Positions 1 to 12,829 of a DNA stretch of 64,000 nt are shown piece by piece. The notes below the pieces were generated by a model. That model was not told where the DNA came from and ran no database searches. It saw only the letters and a program-made list of their open reading frames with translations. How positions within the stretch are numbered: position 1 is the stretch's first letter; each line of letters starts with the position of its first letter. This DNA is from Quillaja saponaria. Lineage: Eukaryota > Streptophyta > Magnoliopsida > Fabales > Quillajaceae. The stretch covers positions 19,379,001-19,443,000 of the forward strand of contig CM055605.1 of NCBI GenBank assembly GCA_029379385.1, written 5' to 3'. Position numbers and translations under genes: made by a program.

Positions 1-1057
1 AATCAACCTTAATCACTAACTCAATGTCAATTATCATTTCAATTAACACTATTCAAATGCTAATCGCTTATGGTCAAATCTCATCATTTTCAATCACATT
101 GAATTATCCTAAATCATGTTAAAACAATGAATTACTCAAATTGCCTCCAATGTCTACCCCTAGTCTTCTCTTGTAAATAGGTTTACATTAGCAATGGAAA
201 GATAAACAGAAAATTCAAGAAATAAAACTCTTAAAATTCTCTTACTTTCACTATCTCATAAATTAGATATTTGAAGCAACCAAAAAGGTTCCCTACCTTC
301 AAGCCCGATGCTAGCAGAGTTCATCTAACTTTTTTCTCAAACGACCATCTACAATGTCATCTTGAAGAAGCAAATCATTACATCCAATATCAAGTTTCAT
401 AGTCTTTGGATCAAATCAAATTCCCAAGAGTCGAATCAAAGGAATCATTTTTCTTTTCTTGTATAAAATATTATACAAAATTGTAACCATTTACTTATAA
501 ATATATATAAATTGTTATTTGTATACAATTTTGTCTGTTTATTTTTCATAATCAAAATTTGTGTTCACAAATTGGTGTAAGTGAATGATGTTAGTTAGGG
601 TAAAACGAGATTATGAAGTACGAGCATCGATAGAAATTAATGAGATAGAATATTTTTCAATTGTTTTTAGTGATGCTTCTGATAATGTATTGGTTTGCTA
701 TGCATTTTAATCTACTTCTGCAGATTAAAAGGATCTTCATAATGCTCTAGCACTATTTGCTTGCTAAATGTACGGAGTATGAACCAAGCCCTTAATAAGC
801 CACTCTCAAGTAGGTTAGGCTTTTCTCTTTGGCACTCCTACTGCTTTATGTACTGTTAATAATATTATTATTACAATAATTATAACAATGATAAAGATTT
901 GAAATAGTTGCAAATTGTTATGATGTTAGGGGACTGAATCTTTGCATATTGCATCCTCTCTATATCATACCTATTTGACAAAAACTGACCTAAGCTAATA
1001 GAAAATATAATTTGAGAGCGAGTGAGCTGAGGCATCATGTTGGAGTTATAAGAATTG

Positions 1058-1106
<49 letters not shown>

Positions 1107-1560
1107 TTGTATCTCAGTTGCATAATATAAGAAACAGAGAGCAAATAAGGATAGAAAGTTAAACACTTTATCTGAGAGTGATTTTAATTGATTTAAAAGT
1201 TTAGATAACAAACCAAATTAGTTTAAAGTGCTTCACAATGAAAATAGATCATAATAGATGGTGGGCTTGCCTGCTAGTGGGTTAGGTATCAACTTGTAAC
1301 AATGAAGTTTACAAGTGGCCCATTTTAGAAGACCTTTTGTTTTTCTCTATTTTTTTATTCAATTATTTGCACCAAATTTATATGTTATTTACCTTAACAT
1401 GGTTTGAATTGCTTTCTTCTATTTTTATTGTTGGATGATAATGATGATCTCTATTCATATATTTTGGAATTACTTTGTAGTTTAGACAAATGCATGTGTA
1501 GAATTTACCATGTTTGTAAATCTTAAATACCTTTAACAAGAACTATCTTGCTAGTGGTTG
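1..1560. other. Unassigned AT-rich DNA
   Basis: I see no gene here. The stretch is AT-rich, with stop codons in all frames. Apart from the dinucleotide run at 1063-1102 I recognise no repeat. It may be further transposon debris left of repeat copy A. Confidence 0.5.
1063..1102. repeat. (AT)n microsatellite
   Basis: About 20 uninterrupted AT units, directly visible. Confidence 0.95.
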
Positions 1561-4365
1561 TATAATGAAATTAAAATAAATAAATAAATTAATAGTGGTT
1601 AATGATTTGCCAACCTTTTCTCCATATTACAAAGGATGAACTGTTTGTGTGTGGATATGAGATGTAGTGTGGTAAGTTTGTTATTAGTTTCTAGCTTGAT
1701 ATTACATAACCATGTCTAAAGGACGTGCTACAACCTTTTGAGGACGTTGTGGAGCTTCATCTTTGTCTACAATAGAGGGTTCATCTCCATCTAGAGTAGC
1801 AGCTTCTCTATCTATACCTACAGCTCCACTAGCTCCCTGTACGGCAACAGCTCCACCTTCACTTCTTTTTACAGCTTCATCTCAACCTCCCAATGTTCCA
1901 TTGCTTGCTTCATCTTTAGAGCAAGTTCAAAACCTATCTGATGTGGGCTCAAATTAGATACTATTAAGCTCAAGATTTGTATTAACATGTAAGTTATAAT
2001 TTCAAGTTTAAGAATAATTTTTCTTATTTATTAATCTTCTTTTTTTTCTTTCATATGAATTTCATTGTTCTTACACATATTTAATTTGTATTGTAGCTTC
2101 AAGTCATTAGGATTTCGAGCATAGTGCGGATCTTAAGTGTCACAACATAAACTGGGAGGCTATGACTGGCATGAGAATTAAGGTAGATTCAGGGCCAATT
2201 GTAGCTCCCATGAACCAACAATACAACCTTTTTCCCTTAGTTCATCTTCAGTACTTTGATTATCGATGAGCTTGTTGTATTTGCAGTAGTTTCCTTTTCT
2301 CCACTTGCAAATGATTATAAAACTACTGACTTCATTATTTTATTTTCATACCATTAAAAAAAAAAAAACTTATATTGTTTGACTTAAGTGTAACTTTGTT
2401 TGGTTGAGTTTATTTTCAATTACCTTCTTAGTACATCATTTAACTCATAAACCTTCATTCACAAGTATTATTAAAACTAAGTCTTACTAATCACTTAACT
2501 TAGTTGAAGTATTACCTTCGATACACAAGCAAGTAATATTCTCCTTGGACAAGTTACACACATATTCATTTACAAAACTTTACTACTTTATTAACTACTA
2601 ATAGATAACTTGTACTCTTTACATGAGTATAATCATAAATTCCCCAAGTCTCTCATAGCCAAGCTTTTGCAATTGCAACCATGAGTCCTATAGCTAGTCA
2701 CCTATGATTTATTAAACATGCAGGAATGAAATTTACATCTCAATAGATAGGGAAGCAATGCAACATATGACAAGATTGCATCATCTAAAGAATATACTTC
2801 GTGTATTCTTTTATAACATTCACAACTTACACATAATTCATTTTACCATCATTTTTATATATCCACAACCATACATATAAGATTTATCATCATTTCACAG
2901 TCAATCATCACATCATTTAGTCCAAATACAATTTAAGAGCGATTAAACAATTAAGCATATCCATATAATACCCATTCACATAAACCATATATCTTATAAC
3001 TATACATCAAGGAGTAACACTACCATATGTATTAAACATCCAACAGTTACTCAAAGTTACCTAGATAGATCATTCAATCAATAACAATTAATAATACAGT
3101 AAACAAGAAACCCTACCTACCTCAACTCCAGCCACAACTTATATACTTAACCAAATTCAGCAAAACCAATTCAAAACATCACCACTAGGAAGTCATCTAC
3201 CTTTCTATTCAAAAACTTCTCTTAAAATATTCCTTGAACTTGCTCAAACCCACACAGGAACACAAACAAGCCAAAAATAGGAGAAATAAAAGTTTGCCTC
3301 TGCCTCCAGCCAGAATTACCATTATAGGCCTTCAATAAATTCCTAAGTCTCCTCTACAACTCTTCTTCAAACATCCTCCATTGATTTGGCCTCTAAGTTT
3401 ATTAAAATGGAGTTGTACCAAAGTAGGTGCACATATGCAATTTTTAGTTCCAATAAACAACTTCCAATACTCCTAGATTACACATCACTTGGAACTAAAG
3501 CTTGAAACTCTTTGGATTAGTCCCTTAGGATTTTAGGAACAATTCTTGTTCAAAAGTCCTAAGCTAAGTTAGACCACAACCCCTTATAATATCCTCTGGA
3601 CTGACTGAAGCTCACCTCCAATCCAACACAAATCCAAAGCAGTCTAACAACTCTAGCACAAATTCTACCTAGAACCAGGTTACGAAATTCTATAGATATT
3701 ATCTCAAGATCTTAAGCTACACTTTCTCTTGAGGACTACTAAACTAATTCAGTCCAGAATGCACCAAAAATCCCATATTTCCTAGAATAAGAAAATCTAA
3801 ACACTGCCATGCTCCCTTTTATCTCCTTTTCCTCTTTGCCTTATGTACTTGGGTGAAGATCTAGGTTCTTGTTATTCATGTGGGCCCAAAATAACTACCT
3901 TTCTCTAAAAAGCTCTCCCTTCTCACCAAAACCAGAAACACAGAGAGAGAGAGAATGAATTGGTAAGTGTGTAGTGAAAGTGGATGATTTAGAGTACATA
4001 ACCTCTTTACTCTTTACCTCTTTACCCAGTTACCAATTCAACTTACTCATTAAGCTAACAATAGATACTAGTTGTTGCACACTCAATTGCTAGTTTATAT
4101 ATATATCCTTCATCAATATTTCTCATATGCATATACATAATTAAGAACTCACTCAAGAGACATTATTTAATTAGCATTCATTCTTCCACTAACTTAGCTA
4201 ATATAACAGTCATATATATATATATATGCATGTACATGTAAAGTTATGAAAATATAGATGTTGCTTCTTGTTTAAGCACATCATTATTTCCATCTTAGTA
4301 ATCATATAAGCAAACATAAATTGTATGATCATACACTCTTTTAATACCAAGCATACAGTTCATTT
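1561..4365. repeat. Dispersed repeat, copy A (partner at 55583-58366)
   Basis: This segment aligns by eye along its whole length, in the same orientation, with 55583-58366. Shared landmarks include the block around 1600 (55620), the serine-rich fragment at 1712-1988 (55738-55982), a poly-A run near 2355 (56336), the CAGAAACACAGA block near 3938 (57905) and the AT run near 4097 (58066). From about 2350 rightwards the reverse complement has the texture of a long chromovirus LTR, which suggests a minus-strand LTR whose start lies near 5203. The copies differ by many substitutions and small indels, so the duplication is old. Which element amplified it is not certain. Confidence 0.8.
1712..1988 (+). 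pseudogene. Ser/Ala/Pro/Thr-rich N-terminal exon remnant, copy A
   Basis: An ATG at 1712 opens a frame with an early stop, followed by a low-complexity stretch rich in Ser, Ala, Pro and Thr that ends in VQNLSDVGS. The same stretch recurs in copy B (55738-55982) in a matching frame. Both end at a plausible donor (ACAT, then GTAAGTT). A candidate acceptor (TTGTAG) lies near 2096. Ser/Ala/Pro-rich amino termini followed by an intron are common in the second gene of plant CACTA elements and in some gag genes. I cannot decide between these and assign no function. Confidence 0.4.
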
Positions 4366-5203
4366 TCTAATTTCATTGATTTAATTGCACTTATTGGCAT
4401 GTTCCATTAACACATAAAATACATATATACAAACTTACATATTCTTCACATATTTACCTAGTGTCTTATGTACTTATAAATATATTTTCAACTAAGATAC
4501 CTAGTGAAATAATTTACACCATACACACAAACTCATCAAATAAGACACATACATTGTGACCAAGTTTAAACAATTAACTGTATCAATTTACAGCTCCAAA
4601 TAATACATGTGCTACATTTTGGAATGCTATATATGTCGATTAATTTATCCAATTAGCAAAATTGGATTTTGATTCTCTTAGAGAAAGTTATGGCCAATTT
4701 ACTAAGGTAACCTCAGAACTGACAAAATCCTGCATTTTACAAAATTTTGATTCTCTTCGTTTTCAGGATTTTGCCTAACTATGAATTACCTAGAATAATC
4801 CACCAATCCAAAAATTACAAAAATATGCTATTTTAAAGCTACACAAGTTATTTTTTAACACATTAATCAGAATTATATTTAGACATTTCCATCGAAAGAT
4901 ATAAGCATATAAGTCAGCAAGGTCATATGTCATATTGAACAGTTTTATGCTATCATCAAATATTTAACCATTTTCACTTATACTTGCAAAAATTAACAAA
5001 TTATACAAACAAATAGTACAAAAATATTGTTCAATTTATTTTTGAGTACTTCACAACATAATTCATTCCATAGTTATAATGGATTCACAATTAAATCAGG
5101 ACTTCACTAATATTAAGCAACTCAAGCACACTCACACGAGATATTAGTACAAAGTCATATAAACATTTATTTAGACAACAACTTGAATTTCAAGGATGTT
5201 ACA
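4366..5203 (-). repeat. LTR-like sequence continuing copy A
   Basis: This non-coding sequence follows copy A and has no counterpart in copy B, which is cut at 58366. On the minus strand it would begin TGTAACATCC at 5203, the usual opening of plant Ty3/gypsy LTRs. No coding frame is present. The assignment rests on the terminal motif and base texture only. Confidence 0.4.
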
Positions 5204-5205
5204 TT

Positions 5206-5306
5206 GAGTTTCGTGTGGAGGATAATGTCCCCCATGAGGTGGGCGACATCACTGAGTTTGTCGTGGGCGAACGAAGGGTGAAGAAGGGCAAAAATAAGAT
5301 TGCCCT
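5206..5306. other. Short GC-richer, coding-like island
   Basis: About 100 bp with clearly higher GC than its surroundings, open on both strands. The plus frame reads without a stop to 5319 and includes VGDITEFVVGERRVKKGK. The minus frame is also open. It lies exactly between the putative minus-strand LTR start at 5203 and the LTR of element X at 5307. It may be the 3' end of an element's internal region or a captured exon. I do not recognise the protein. Confidence 0.35.
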
Positions 5307-7950
5307 TATAACACCTTAATTCCTTAATCTTAAATTAATTTAATGATTATCTTAATGGTTTATTTCATTACTTATTAAATATCAAAACCAAAATTTTCTT
5401 TACTTCTTTAATTTCTTTAAAACCGAAAGTCACAAGTTTTCACCTAAAATTTTTCTTTTCCGTTTATTCTCTTAGAAACCGAATTCCTAAACTAAATTAC
5501 TAGCATTTCCCTTATATCCTTCTAAGGCTGAATTTGACTAAACTTATTAGGTGATATTTTATTCTTTACTTGTTACAATAGAACATATTCAAACAATTTC
5601 CTTTTTAATTAAATGGTCTCTTTATTATTACTTATTACAAGAAATATTGTAAATAATTTTCCTTAATTAACTTACCTCTTTCAAGAATTAACTTTTTATT
5701 AACTTGTATTCTTAATTAAATTACCATTAATTCCTTAACTCAATTAATTCATAGTCTTATAACTTCATTGGTTCTTAACCTATTAACCCAATTCAATTCA
5801 TATTCAATATTTAAATTCATTCATGTTCCTAATTTCTTAGTAAATTCCATCCTTACATCTTTAATCCTTTATCAATTCACTAGATTAAAATCGGATAGAA
5901 ATTGTTAAGCCAAAATTAATTTTCAACCTCTATGTTCTTAATTCATTTACTTCCATTTCATGATCTACTTGTTAAACTTATATGTTGAACTATCCTTTGA
6001 AGTTACTATTGATTTTCTTACTCAATTTTAATCTTCCACGGTTGAATAGTACTATGTCCTTTAATTAATCCATTCTTTTTCATCTTTTACTATTTGTTTC
6101 ATTTGTCCTTAGTTCATTTTCCTCCTCACTACTTGCCTTGGCCAAGTTCAATACTTTCTTGACTAAAGACATACTTGACCGATTTCAACATCTTCATTCC
6201 CTAAGGAATTCTTACTTGGCCAAATTGAACACATGGACATTTAAGGATCTACAAAAGAGGCTCGGCCTCCTACTTCATTCATTTACATAGTTTACATTAT
6301 TTACATGGATTACATACTAAGTTTGGACCAAAAAGGAGTTTTTACATGTATTTTACAAGACTCTCTTTAGCCATCTAGCCTAAATTTAACCTAGTTACAT
6401 ATTTACATACGATGGCCATCACTAAATTTTCTCTTGATCCTCCTAAGACTCAACAGCCATTACTTTAAAATTGCTAAGCCATTTTCCACCTAGGATGGTG
6501 GAATCACATAAACGGCTGTAAGAGGGCTATTCTTATCACCCTTCACATACCACCAATCTACAATTTGTCATCTCTCAGTCATATACACTACACTCTCCTA
6601 AAGGATGAGCAAAACACAAAGTACTTAGAATTATGTACACTTTCATGGATGATTAATTATTCTGCACATCAAAATTGAAAAAAAGTGAGTCAAGCCTCAA
6701 CAAGTATTCACACACAACAACGAAAGAATTCTTGATTGCAATTTTAGAAATAGGAATATGCAAATGCAAAATTCATCATTTTCCTCTTTTTCACTCCTTA
6801 GTAACCTTTTTGACTGGTTCATGCAAACCTAAGGCTGCCTTACAAGGACTTCGATGTACCATGTATACCAACCTCTCTTATATATGGCACTACCTCTCAA
6901 TAGTAGGATCCATACTATGGTTTGAGCATCATTACGGATGCCTGGGAACTTCGGCCAACATAAACTCAAGTCAAGTTAATAGAATCATTATCCTTTTCCT
7001 CATTTCCTTTAAATTTTCCAAAAAGGGATTCCTTTTCCTCATTTTCCATTTTATATGCATGAAGGACATAAGAACTATATGAAGAATATAAAAGTAACAA
7101 GAAAGTAATTTGCAAAGCCAAGATAGAATGCTTTCTACGCCTCTCTCCTTCCTCCTTTCCTTTCTCGGTTTTTTCCTTCTCTTTCTTTCGTCTTACATTT
7201 TGCTCCTTCTTCCTTTAGCTCACGTTTTTTCTCCTTGCTTCAGTTTTCTTCTTTCTTTTCCTAGTTTACGATTTTGCTTTCTTTTCTTTAGGTTATGGTT
7301 TTAGGTTTTTGGGTGTGTGTTTGTGTTTTATGTTTTGTTCTTTAACTTGGATGCATTTATGGTTTGTAAAAGGATTGTATGTGTGTGTAGCAGTGCATGA
7401 CTGGTTTGTTAAAGCCATTTAACCATTTGGCTTCTACTTCATTGATGACACTAATCATTCCTACTTTACTTCATTCACTAGTTTCATTCAAAGTATACAC
7501 TTCTTTTTACACTTGGCTCTTTTCTCTTAGTTTTTTCATAGTTTTCTTACACATGTATGGCCACTTATACACTCATTTCTCACATCTCTATTACACCTTA
7601 CCTCTTGCATTAAATGCTAACTTTCCACCTATGTAGATTCAATTAATGTATTCATCGCCTCATTTCGTTCCTCCCCATAGTTTTGGCTAGGATTTCTTCC
7701 TAGTTTGGTTTTTTCCTTGTTCCATTCTAATAATTCCCTAACCAATTAGTTCCATATTTACATGTTTTCCTATTTACATGTTTGAATTATTGCCTTGCCT
7801 ACGTTCTTTCATTTTGGATCTAATTTTGTTATTGTGCCTTTATTTTAGCAAGATTACATGCATTAAATTTGTCAATTTTACATGTTCATCGTCGTAATTT
7901 AAATCTCAAGTTGATTGCTATATTTTCTATTTTTGTCTTGTCAATTGTGC
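5307..7950 (+). repeat. LTR of gypsy element X (right end approximate)
   Basis: The sequence begins TATAACACC and is non-coding, with pyrimidine-rich blocks near 7130-7290 that are typical of plant gypsy LTRs. Homology with 38001-39165 is clear at the start, around 6675-6770 (38757-38840) and in the TCCTCC-rich block. The copies differ by large indels. The right border could not be fixed for lack of a recognisable primer-binding site. Confidence 0.6.
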
Positions 7951-8006
7951 ATTTGCATTATATACCCCTTCATGCCTACCTGTATTAATTTTTTTCTCAC
8001 CTTACC

Positions 8007-8024
8007 ATGCGACCCAAAAAGAAC
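8007..8024 (+). pseudogene. Start of gag of element X (first six codons)
   Basis: ATG at 8007 is followed by five codons ending in AAC. CACTA-2 begins immediately after. The AAC is repeated at 21417-21419, where the frame continues into a recognisable gag N-terminus. The short piece is assigned only because of this continuity. Confidence 0.65.
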
Positions 8025-8879
8025 CATTATAAGAAATGGCATTATTTACGTTTGCCAAGAGTAGATGCAGAAGGTAACAATGGAGACACAGATAATCATC
8101 TACGTCTTCCTCCAGGCGCAAACCACAGATACAGTAACCCTAACTGAGATACTATTTTTTGCATCTGTGCAGACATGTATAGTTAAATGTGTATGGAATG
8201 TTGTGTCTAGCCTACAAACACAAAATTTGGAAGCTTATAATGGTTCCTTACGTATCCATTTCTGGGATATAGAAGTTGCAACGTAGACAGTAATATAATT
8301 ATGTCTGTGATTCTCAACTCAACTTAACTAAGTCTTAAATCCCAAACTAGTTGGGATAAGCTATATAAATCATTTTTCTCCATTCCTATCGTCCGAGACA
8401 ACATTTTCAGTAATCCTTAGAGTAGCCATATCTTTCTCGATGACTACCCCCCATGTAAGTTTCGGTCTCCCCTTATCACGTCTAACATCTTACACCTGTA
8501 TCAAGTGATCCTTCTTAACTACTACGTTTATTGGCTGACATTGGATATGTCCAAACCAACGTAGGCAATTCTCCCTCATTTTCTCTTCAATAGGTGGTAC
8601 TTCCACCTTCTTACGGATCTCCTCATTCCATATTCTATCCTTTCTTGTATGTCCAGTCATCTATCTTAATATTCTTATCTCGGTTACTCCCATCTTAGGC
8701 AAATGTTGCTTCTTAATTGCCTAACATTTGGTACTATATAACATAGCTGATCTCACTGTCGTCCTGTAAAATTTTCCTTTCAATCTATTCTAGATTTTAG
8801 GATCACATAAAACTCCCGAAGCACTTCGCCACTTCACTCACCCTGCCTTGATCCTATGATTTATATCATGCTTAATTAC

Positions 8880-10055
8880 GCCATCTTTTTGTATAAAGGA
8901 ACCTAAATACTTAAACACATCCTTTGTAGGGATTGTCTGACCGTCCAATATTATTTTATTCGATCCTCATCTAGTTTCACTGAAATAGTACTCCATATAC
9001 TCTGTTTTTGTCTGACTCAATGTAAGGCATTTAGATTCTAATGCATTCCTCCACATTTCTAGTTTCGTCTACCAACACGATATCATCAGCGAACAGCATG
9101 CACCAAGGAGCCCTATCTTGGATATTATAGGTAAGGGCTTAAAGATGAACCTTGGTGAACACCTATCATGATCGGGAACTCTCCAGTCATACCATCTACG
9201 GTTTGCACCTTAGTCATTACTCTCTCATACATATCTTTAATAACTTCTACGTATTTAGTTAGGATTTTCTGCTTCTCGAGTACCTACTACAAGACTTGTC
9301 TTGGCACTTTACCATATGCTTTTTATAAATCAATAAAGGCCATGTGAAGATCCTTTTTTTTTTCTCTATTTTTTTTTCGTTAATCTCCTAAGTAAGAAAA
9401 TAGCCTCTATTATAGATCTTCCTAGCATAAAATCAAATTGATTCTCAGAAACTAGAGTCTCATTCCTAAGCCTACGCCCAATCACTCTCTCCCACACTTT
9501 CATAGTATGACTTATAAGTTTTATTCCTCGATAATTCGTACAACTTTGAATATCTCCTTTATTCTTATAAATAAGGATCAACGTACTCTTCCTCCAATCA
9601 TCGAGCATTTTCTTGGTTACTAAAATCTAGTTAAAAAGATTTGTAAGCTAAGTTACTCCAATATCTGCTAGGCATCTCCAAACTTCTATTAGTATATTAT
9701 CTAGGTCCATTGTCTTACCATTCTTCATCTTATGAATAGCTTCTTTAACCTCTTGTACTCTAATCCGAAGAACAAATCGGCTGTTTGTATTATCAAAGGC
9801 GTCATCAAGGTCCCCAATATCACCCCTTGACTCTCTATTAAATAAAGTATCGAAATAAGTTTGCCATCTCTTATTAATCTCGTATTCCTTAACTAAAACC
9901 CTATTAGCCTCATCCTTAATGCACTTAATAAGATTTAAGTCTTTAGTTCGTCTTTCCCTTTGCTTGGCAATCCTACAAATATCCTTCTCTCCATCCTTTA
10001 TCTCTAACTTTTGGTAAAGTCCTTCACAAGCCTTGCCTCTAGCTTTCCTAACCAC
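8880..10055 (-). pseudogene. RTE-1 reverse transcriptase domain, broken
   Basis: Two longer open pieces (10055-9648 and 9608-9366) and shorter remnants encode a LINE reverse transcriptase. Motifs seen include YKNKGDIQSCTNYRGIKL, ISHTMKVWERVIG, SENQF, and the catalytic FADD box at 9093-9082. In an active element this domain copies the RNA at the nicked target. The pieces lie in different frames and are joined by stops and indels, so no complete protein is possible. The order and spacing match the RTE clade better than L1. Confidence 0.88.
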
Positions 10056-10397
10056 TTTCTTAGTATCTTTCTAACTTGTCTAAAATATTTATAATTATTT
10101 TCATTTTTACACTCGTGTAATATTTTATAACACTATTTTTTAACTTTAATAGCTTGTTGAACTTCTTTATTCCACCACCATGTCTCTTTAGTTGGAGGTC
10201 CACGTCCTCTACTTTCTCCTAACACCTCTCTAGCCATATTCTTGATACGATTGGCCATCTCATCCCAAATTATATTAGACTCACTTTCCACCCTCCAAGG
10301 ATCATCCTATAACATTTTTTCTTTAAAAAGAGTCATCTTCCCTCCATTCAAATTCCACCATCTAGTCCTATTACACTTTACTTCTATGCTTTTGCTT

Positions 10398-11200
10398 CTA
10401 ACGCTTAACACCAACATTCACAACCACAAGTGTGTGCTGAGACACTAAACACTCGTTGGGCATAACTTTACAATCCTCACAAACCACTCTATCAACCATC
10501 CTAGTCAGAACAAAATCTATTTGGCTCTTATTTGGCCCACTACTAAAGGTGACTAAGTGCAACTCTAATTTCTTAAAGAACGTGTTAGCTAAAATTAAAT
10601 TATACGCAACTGCAAAATCTAAAATAGACTTTCCACCCCTCATTCCTATCTCTATAACCATATCTTTCATGTACTCTCTCAAAAACTTCATTAGTACTTC
10701 CTATATGATTGTTCAAATCTACACCAATAAATAGTTTCTCTCTTAAAGGAACTTCTTGGACTATCTCGTCTAAATTATCCCAAAAATCCTTCTATGTAGA
10801 TTCTTCCAATCCTATTTATAGAGCATAAGCGCTAATGATATTAAAGGCATCCTCGTTTATCATTAATTTCACTAAAATTATTCTATCACCTTTCCTCTTG
10901 ACTTTAACAACCTCGTCCTTTAAATTTCTATTTACAATAATCGCCACTCCAATCCTATTTCTAGTCTTACCAGTATACTAGATCTTGAATCCTGTTCTCT
11001 CTATCTCCCTAACCTTTTCTCCTACCCACTTAGTTTCTTGTAAGCAAGCAATATTAATCCTCCTTCCACTCATAGTATCTACAAGCTCTCTCAATTTACC
11101 AGTAAGAGTCCCTATGTTCCAAGTAGTTATGCGAATCATATCCTGGACTAGATTCTTAACTCACACCTATCCTCAATGCGAGAATCCTTGCTCATTTTGC
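10398..11200 (-). pseudogene. RTE-1 endonuclease domain (EEP fold), broken
   Basis: Reading leftwards from about 11200, the minus strand encodes an apurinic-like endonuclease that would nick the target for target-primed reverse transcription. It includes a LQETKW box, the metal-binding Glu motif, at 11043-11020. A second stretch at 10691-10398 carries a conserved C-terminal part (FSSGPNKSQIDFVLTR). Frame breaks separate the parts. The catalytic Glu is still present here, whereas RTE-2 has lost it. Confidence 0.8.
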
Positions 11201-11658
11201 ACCACACCTGGGCGCCGATGTGGCGTGCCACTAAAGATGTGACGACCCAATCCTTGCTCATTTCACACTATACCCAGGATTTGATGCAGCGCGTTGCTAA
11301 GAAGGTTATGGCCCAACAAAAATTCAATAGGATTCATCGTCATAGAGTTTGACTACTTTTATGCTAGCTGTCAACCCATCGCAACCCTCCTCCTTTATCC
11401 GGGTTTAGGACTGGTAGAGTAACCTCTAGTGGAGTTATAACTATGTCTGTGATACAGTGTAGAAAATATAAATGCACTTATTTTAGGTGTTTTTAATTAT
11501 TCTGCAATTGCAAATGTCAAACGCAGATAATCCTAAATTCTTAAATATACTTTATTATAATTATTTTTAAAAATTATTTTATAATTTTGTACCTGTAAAT
11601 TCTTGTATAAAAAACTATTTATATTTAAATTCTAAATTTGATATAAATAAAATAATAT

Positions 11659-12580
11659 GGTTAAATTACACATTTGGTCTTGTAATTTTATTCAGAATTC
11701 ACTTTGATCCTTATAATTCATTCTGTTGTAATTGGATCCTCCTCATTATAAAATTACTTATATTGGATCCCTGCCATAACTTATTATTAATTTTAACAAT
11801 AACATAAATGACATGAACTAACAGATTTCATGCTAGACAAAAATAATTTTACGTGACAAATAGACAAATAAAAAATAAACACATGCAAATTTAAAAATTA
11901 TATAAAATATTAGTAAAAGAATCTAAATTTTTCACCACAAAGTCATACTGGAAGCTAGCTCCTTCATCAAAATCATTCAGAATAATTTTTCTAAGTTACG
12001 AACAGATCTAGATCAAAAAATTATTAAGAGAGTTAACGTGGGTAAAATTGATCTAGGTAAGTGTAAAGGGAATAGTATTTAGTTACAAACATGTTGTCTT
12101 ACACTTCCAAATCAAGGAATTCTGCCACTAGATTCCAGGGATTTGCTTTAGTGTTCGTCTAAGGTATAATTTTCCTTCAAAATTGAAGATGTTTTACATA
12201 TTAGGGAAGGGAAAGTTGAACGGAAGAAGGTTTCTCTTCTTTTATTATAGATTGGGGAAGGGAAAGTTGAAAGGAAGAAGAATTCTTTTGTTTTATTAAA
12301 TTAATTTTTTTTGAATTTTGGTTTTAATTTTTATTTATAAAAATATATACGTTAAATTGTTATTTGTTAATTTTTTTTAATTGTCATTAACTGCATAATT
12401 TTGCATCAATTTCCAATTGTCCACATTACTTCTGTCAAAGTTAATTTGGATGAAAGGTGACTACAGAGATACAATTAGAGCAATTTTATAATTTTGGGGA
12501 CTCAATTATAATAAAATGAATGATAGGGACCAAAGTTAATTCCAAGTAAAATTATAAGGGAACAAAAGTGTAATTTAGCC
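11659..12580. mobile_element. Non-autonomous Mutator-like TIR element, 922 bp
   Basis: The left end (GGTTAAATTACACATTTGG from 11659) and the reverse complement of the right end (GGCTAAATTACACTTTTG from 12580) align for roughly 100 bp with scattered mismatches. The flanks AAAATAATAT (11649-11658) and AAAAAAATAT (12581-12590) are a possible 10-bp TSD with one mismatch. Long TIRs plus a 9-10-bp TSD point to the Mutator superfamily. No coding capacity is visible. It sits inside CACTA-2, between RTE-1 and the tandem array. Confidence 0.7.
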
Positions 12581-12829
12581 AAAAAAATATTATCCAAAAT
12601 TCATCATAACATTAAAATTATTTACAAAAAAATTGTTGAAAAAACAAACTCATAATCATAATTAGTTTTCATCGTCTCGAGCTTGCTCATTATCCTGACT
12701 GAGATGCAAATGCGTGAATGTAGGAGGTGCAACATGAAATAATCAAAATAAATAAGTTTTAAGTAATTATAAACCTAAATTAATATGTATATAAGTTAAA
12801 ACTACAACTTAGAAAATTAAGCAAAATTT

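Larger units (their letters stand above)
8312..11435 (-). mobile_element. RTE-1: RTE-clade LINE inserted in CACTA-2
   Basis: The element is about 3.1 kb on the minus strand, near the usual full length of plant RTE elements. It is flanked by an 18-bp TSD (8294-8311 and 11436-11453) with a single T/C difference. Its 3' end (left) has the plant RTE tail with AACTAGTTGGGATAAG in reverse complement. An endonuclease domain on the right is followed by reverse transcriptase on the left. Many frameshifts and stops make it inactive. Confidence 0.88.

Noticed and set aside
2345..2370. Minus-strand primer-binding site after the copy A LTR (TGGTATGAAAAT)
   Set aside because: Only about 8 of 12 positions agree and it is next to a poly-A run, so chance is likely.
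6675..7636. Several open stretches of 60-135 codons in the X LTR region
   Set aside because: They are AT/TC-rich, lack domains, and their counterparts in the related LTR at 38001-39165 are not conserved as frames.
7850..8006. Primer-binding site of gypsy element X
   Set aside because: No 10-12-bp match to the initiator tRNA-Met, tRNA-Asp or tRNA-Lys complements that I could defend.
10242..11242. Plus-strand open frames opposite the RTE-1 endonuclease
   Set aside because: They are shadows of the minus-strand endonuclease coding sequence.
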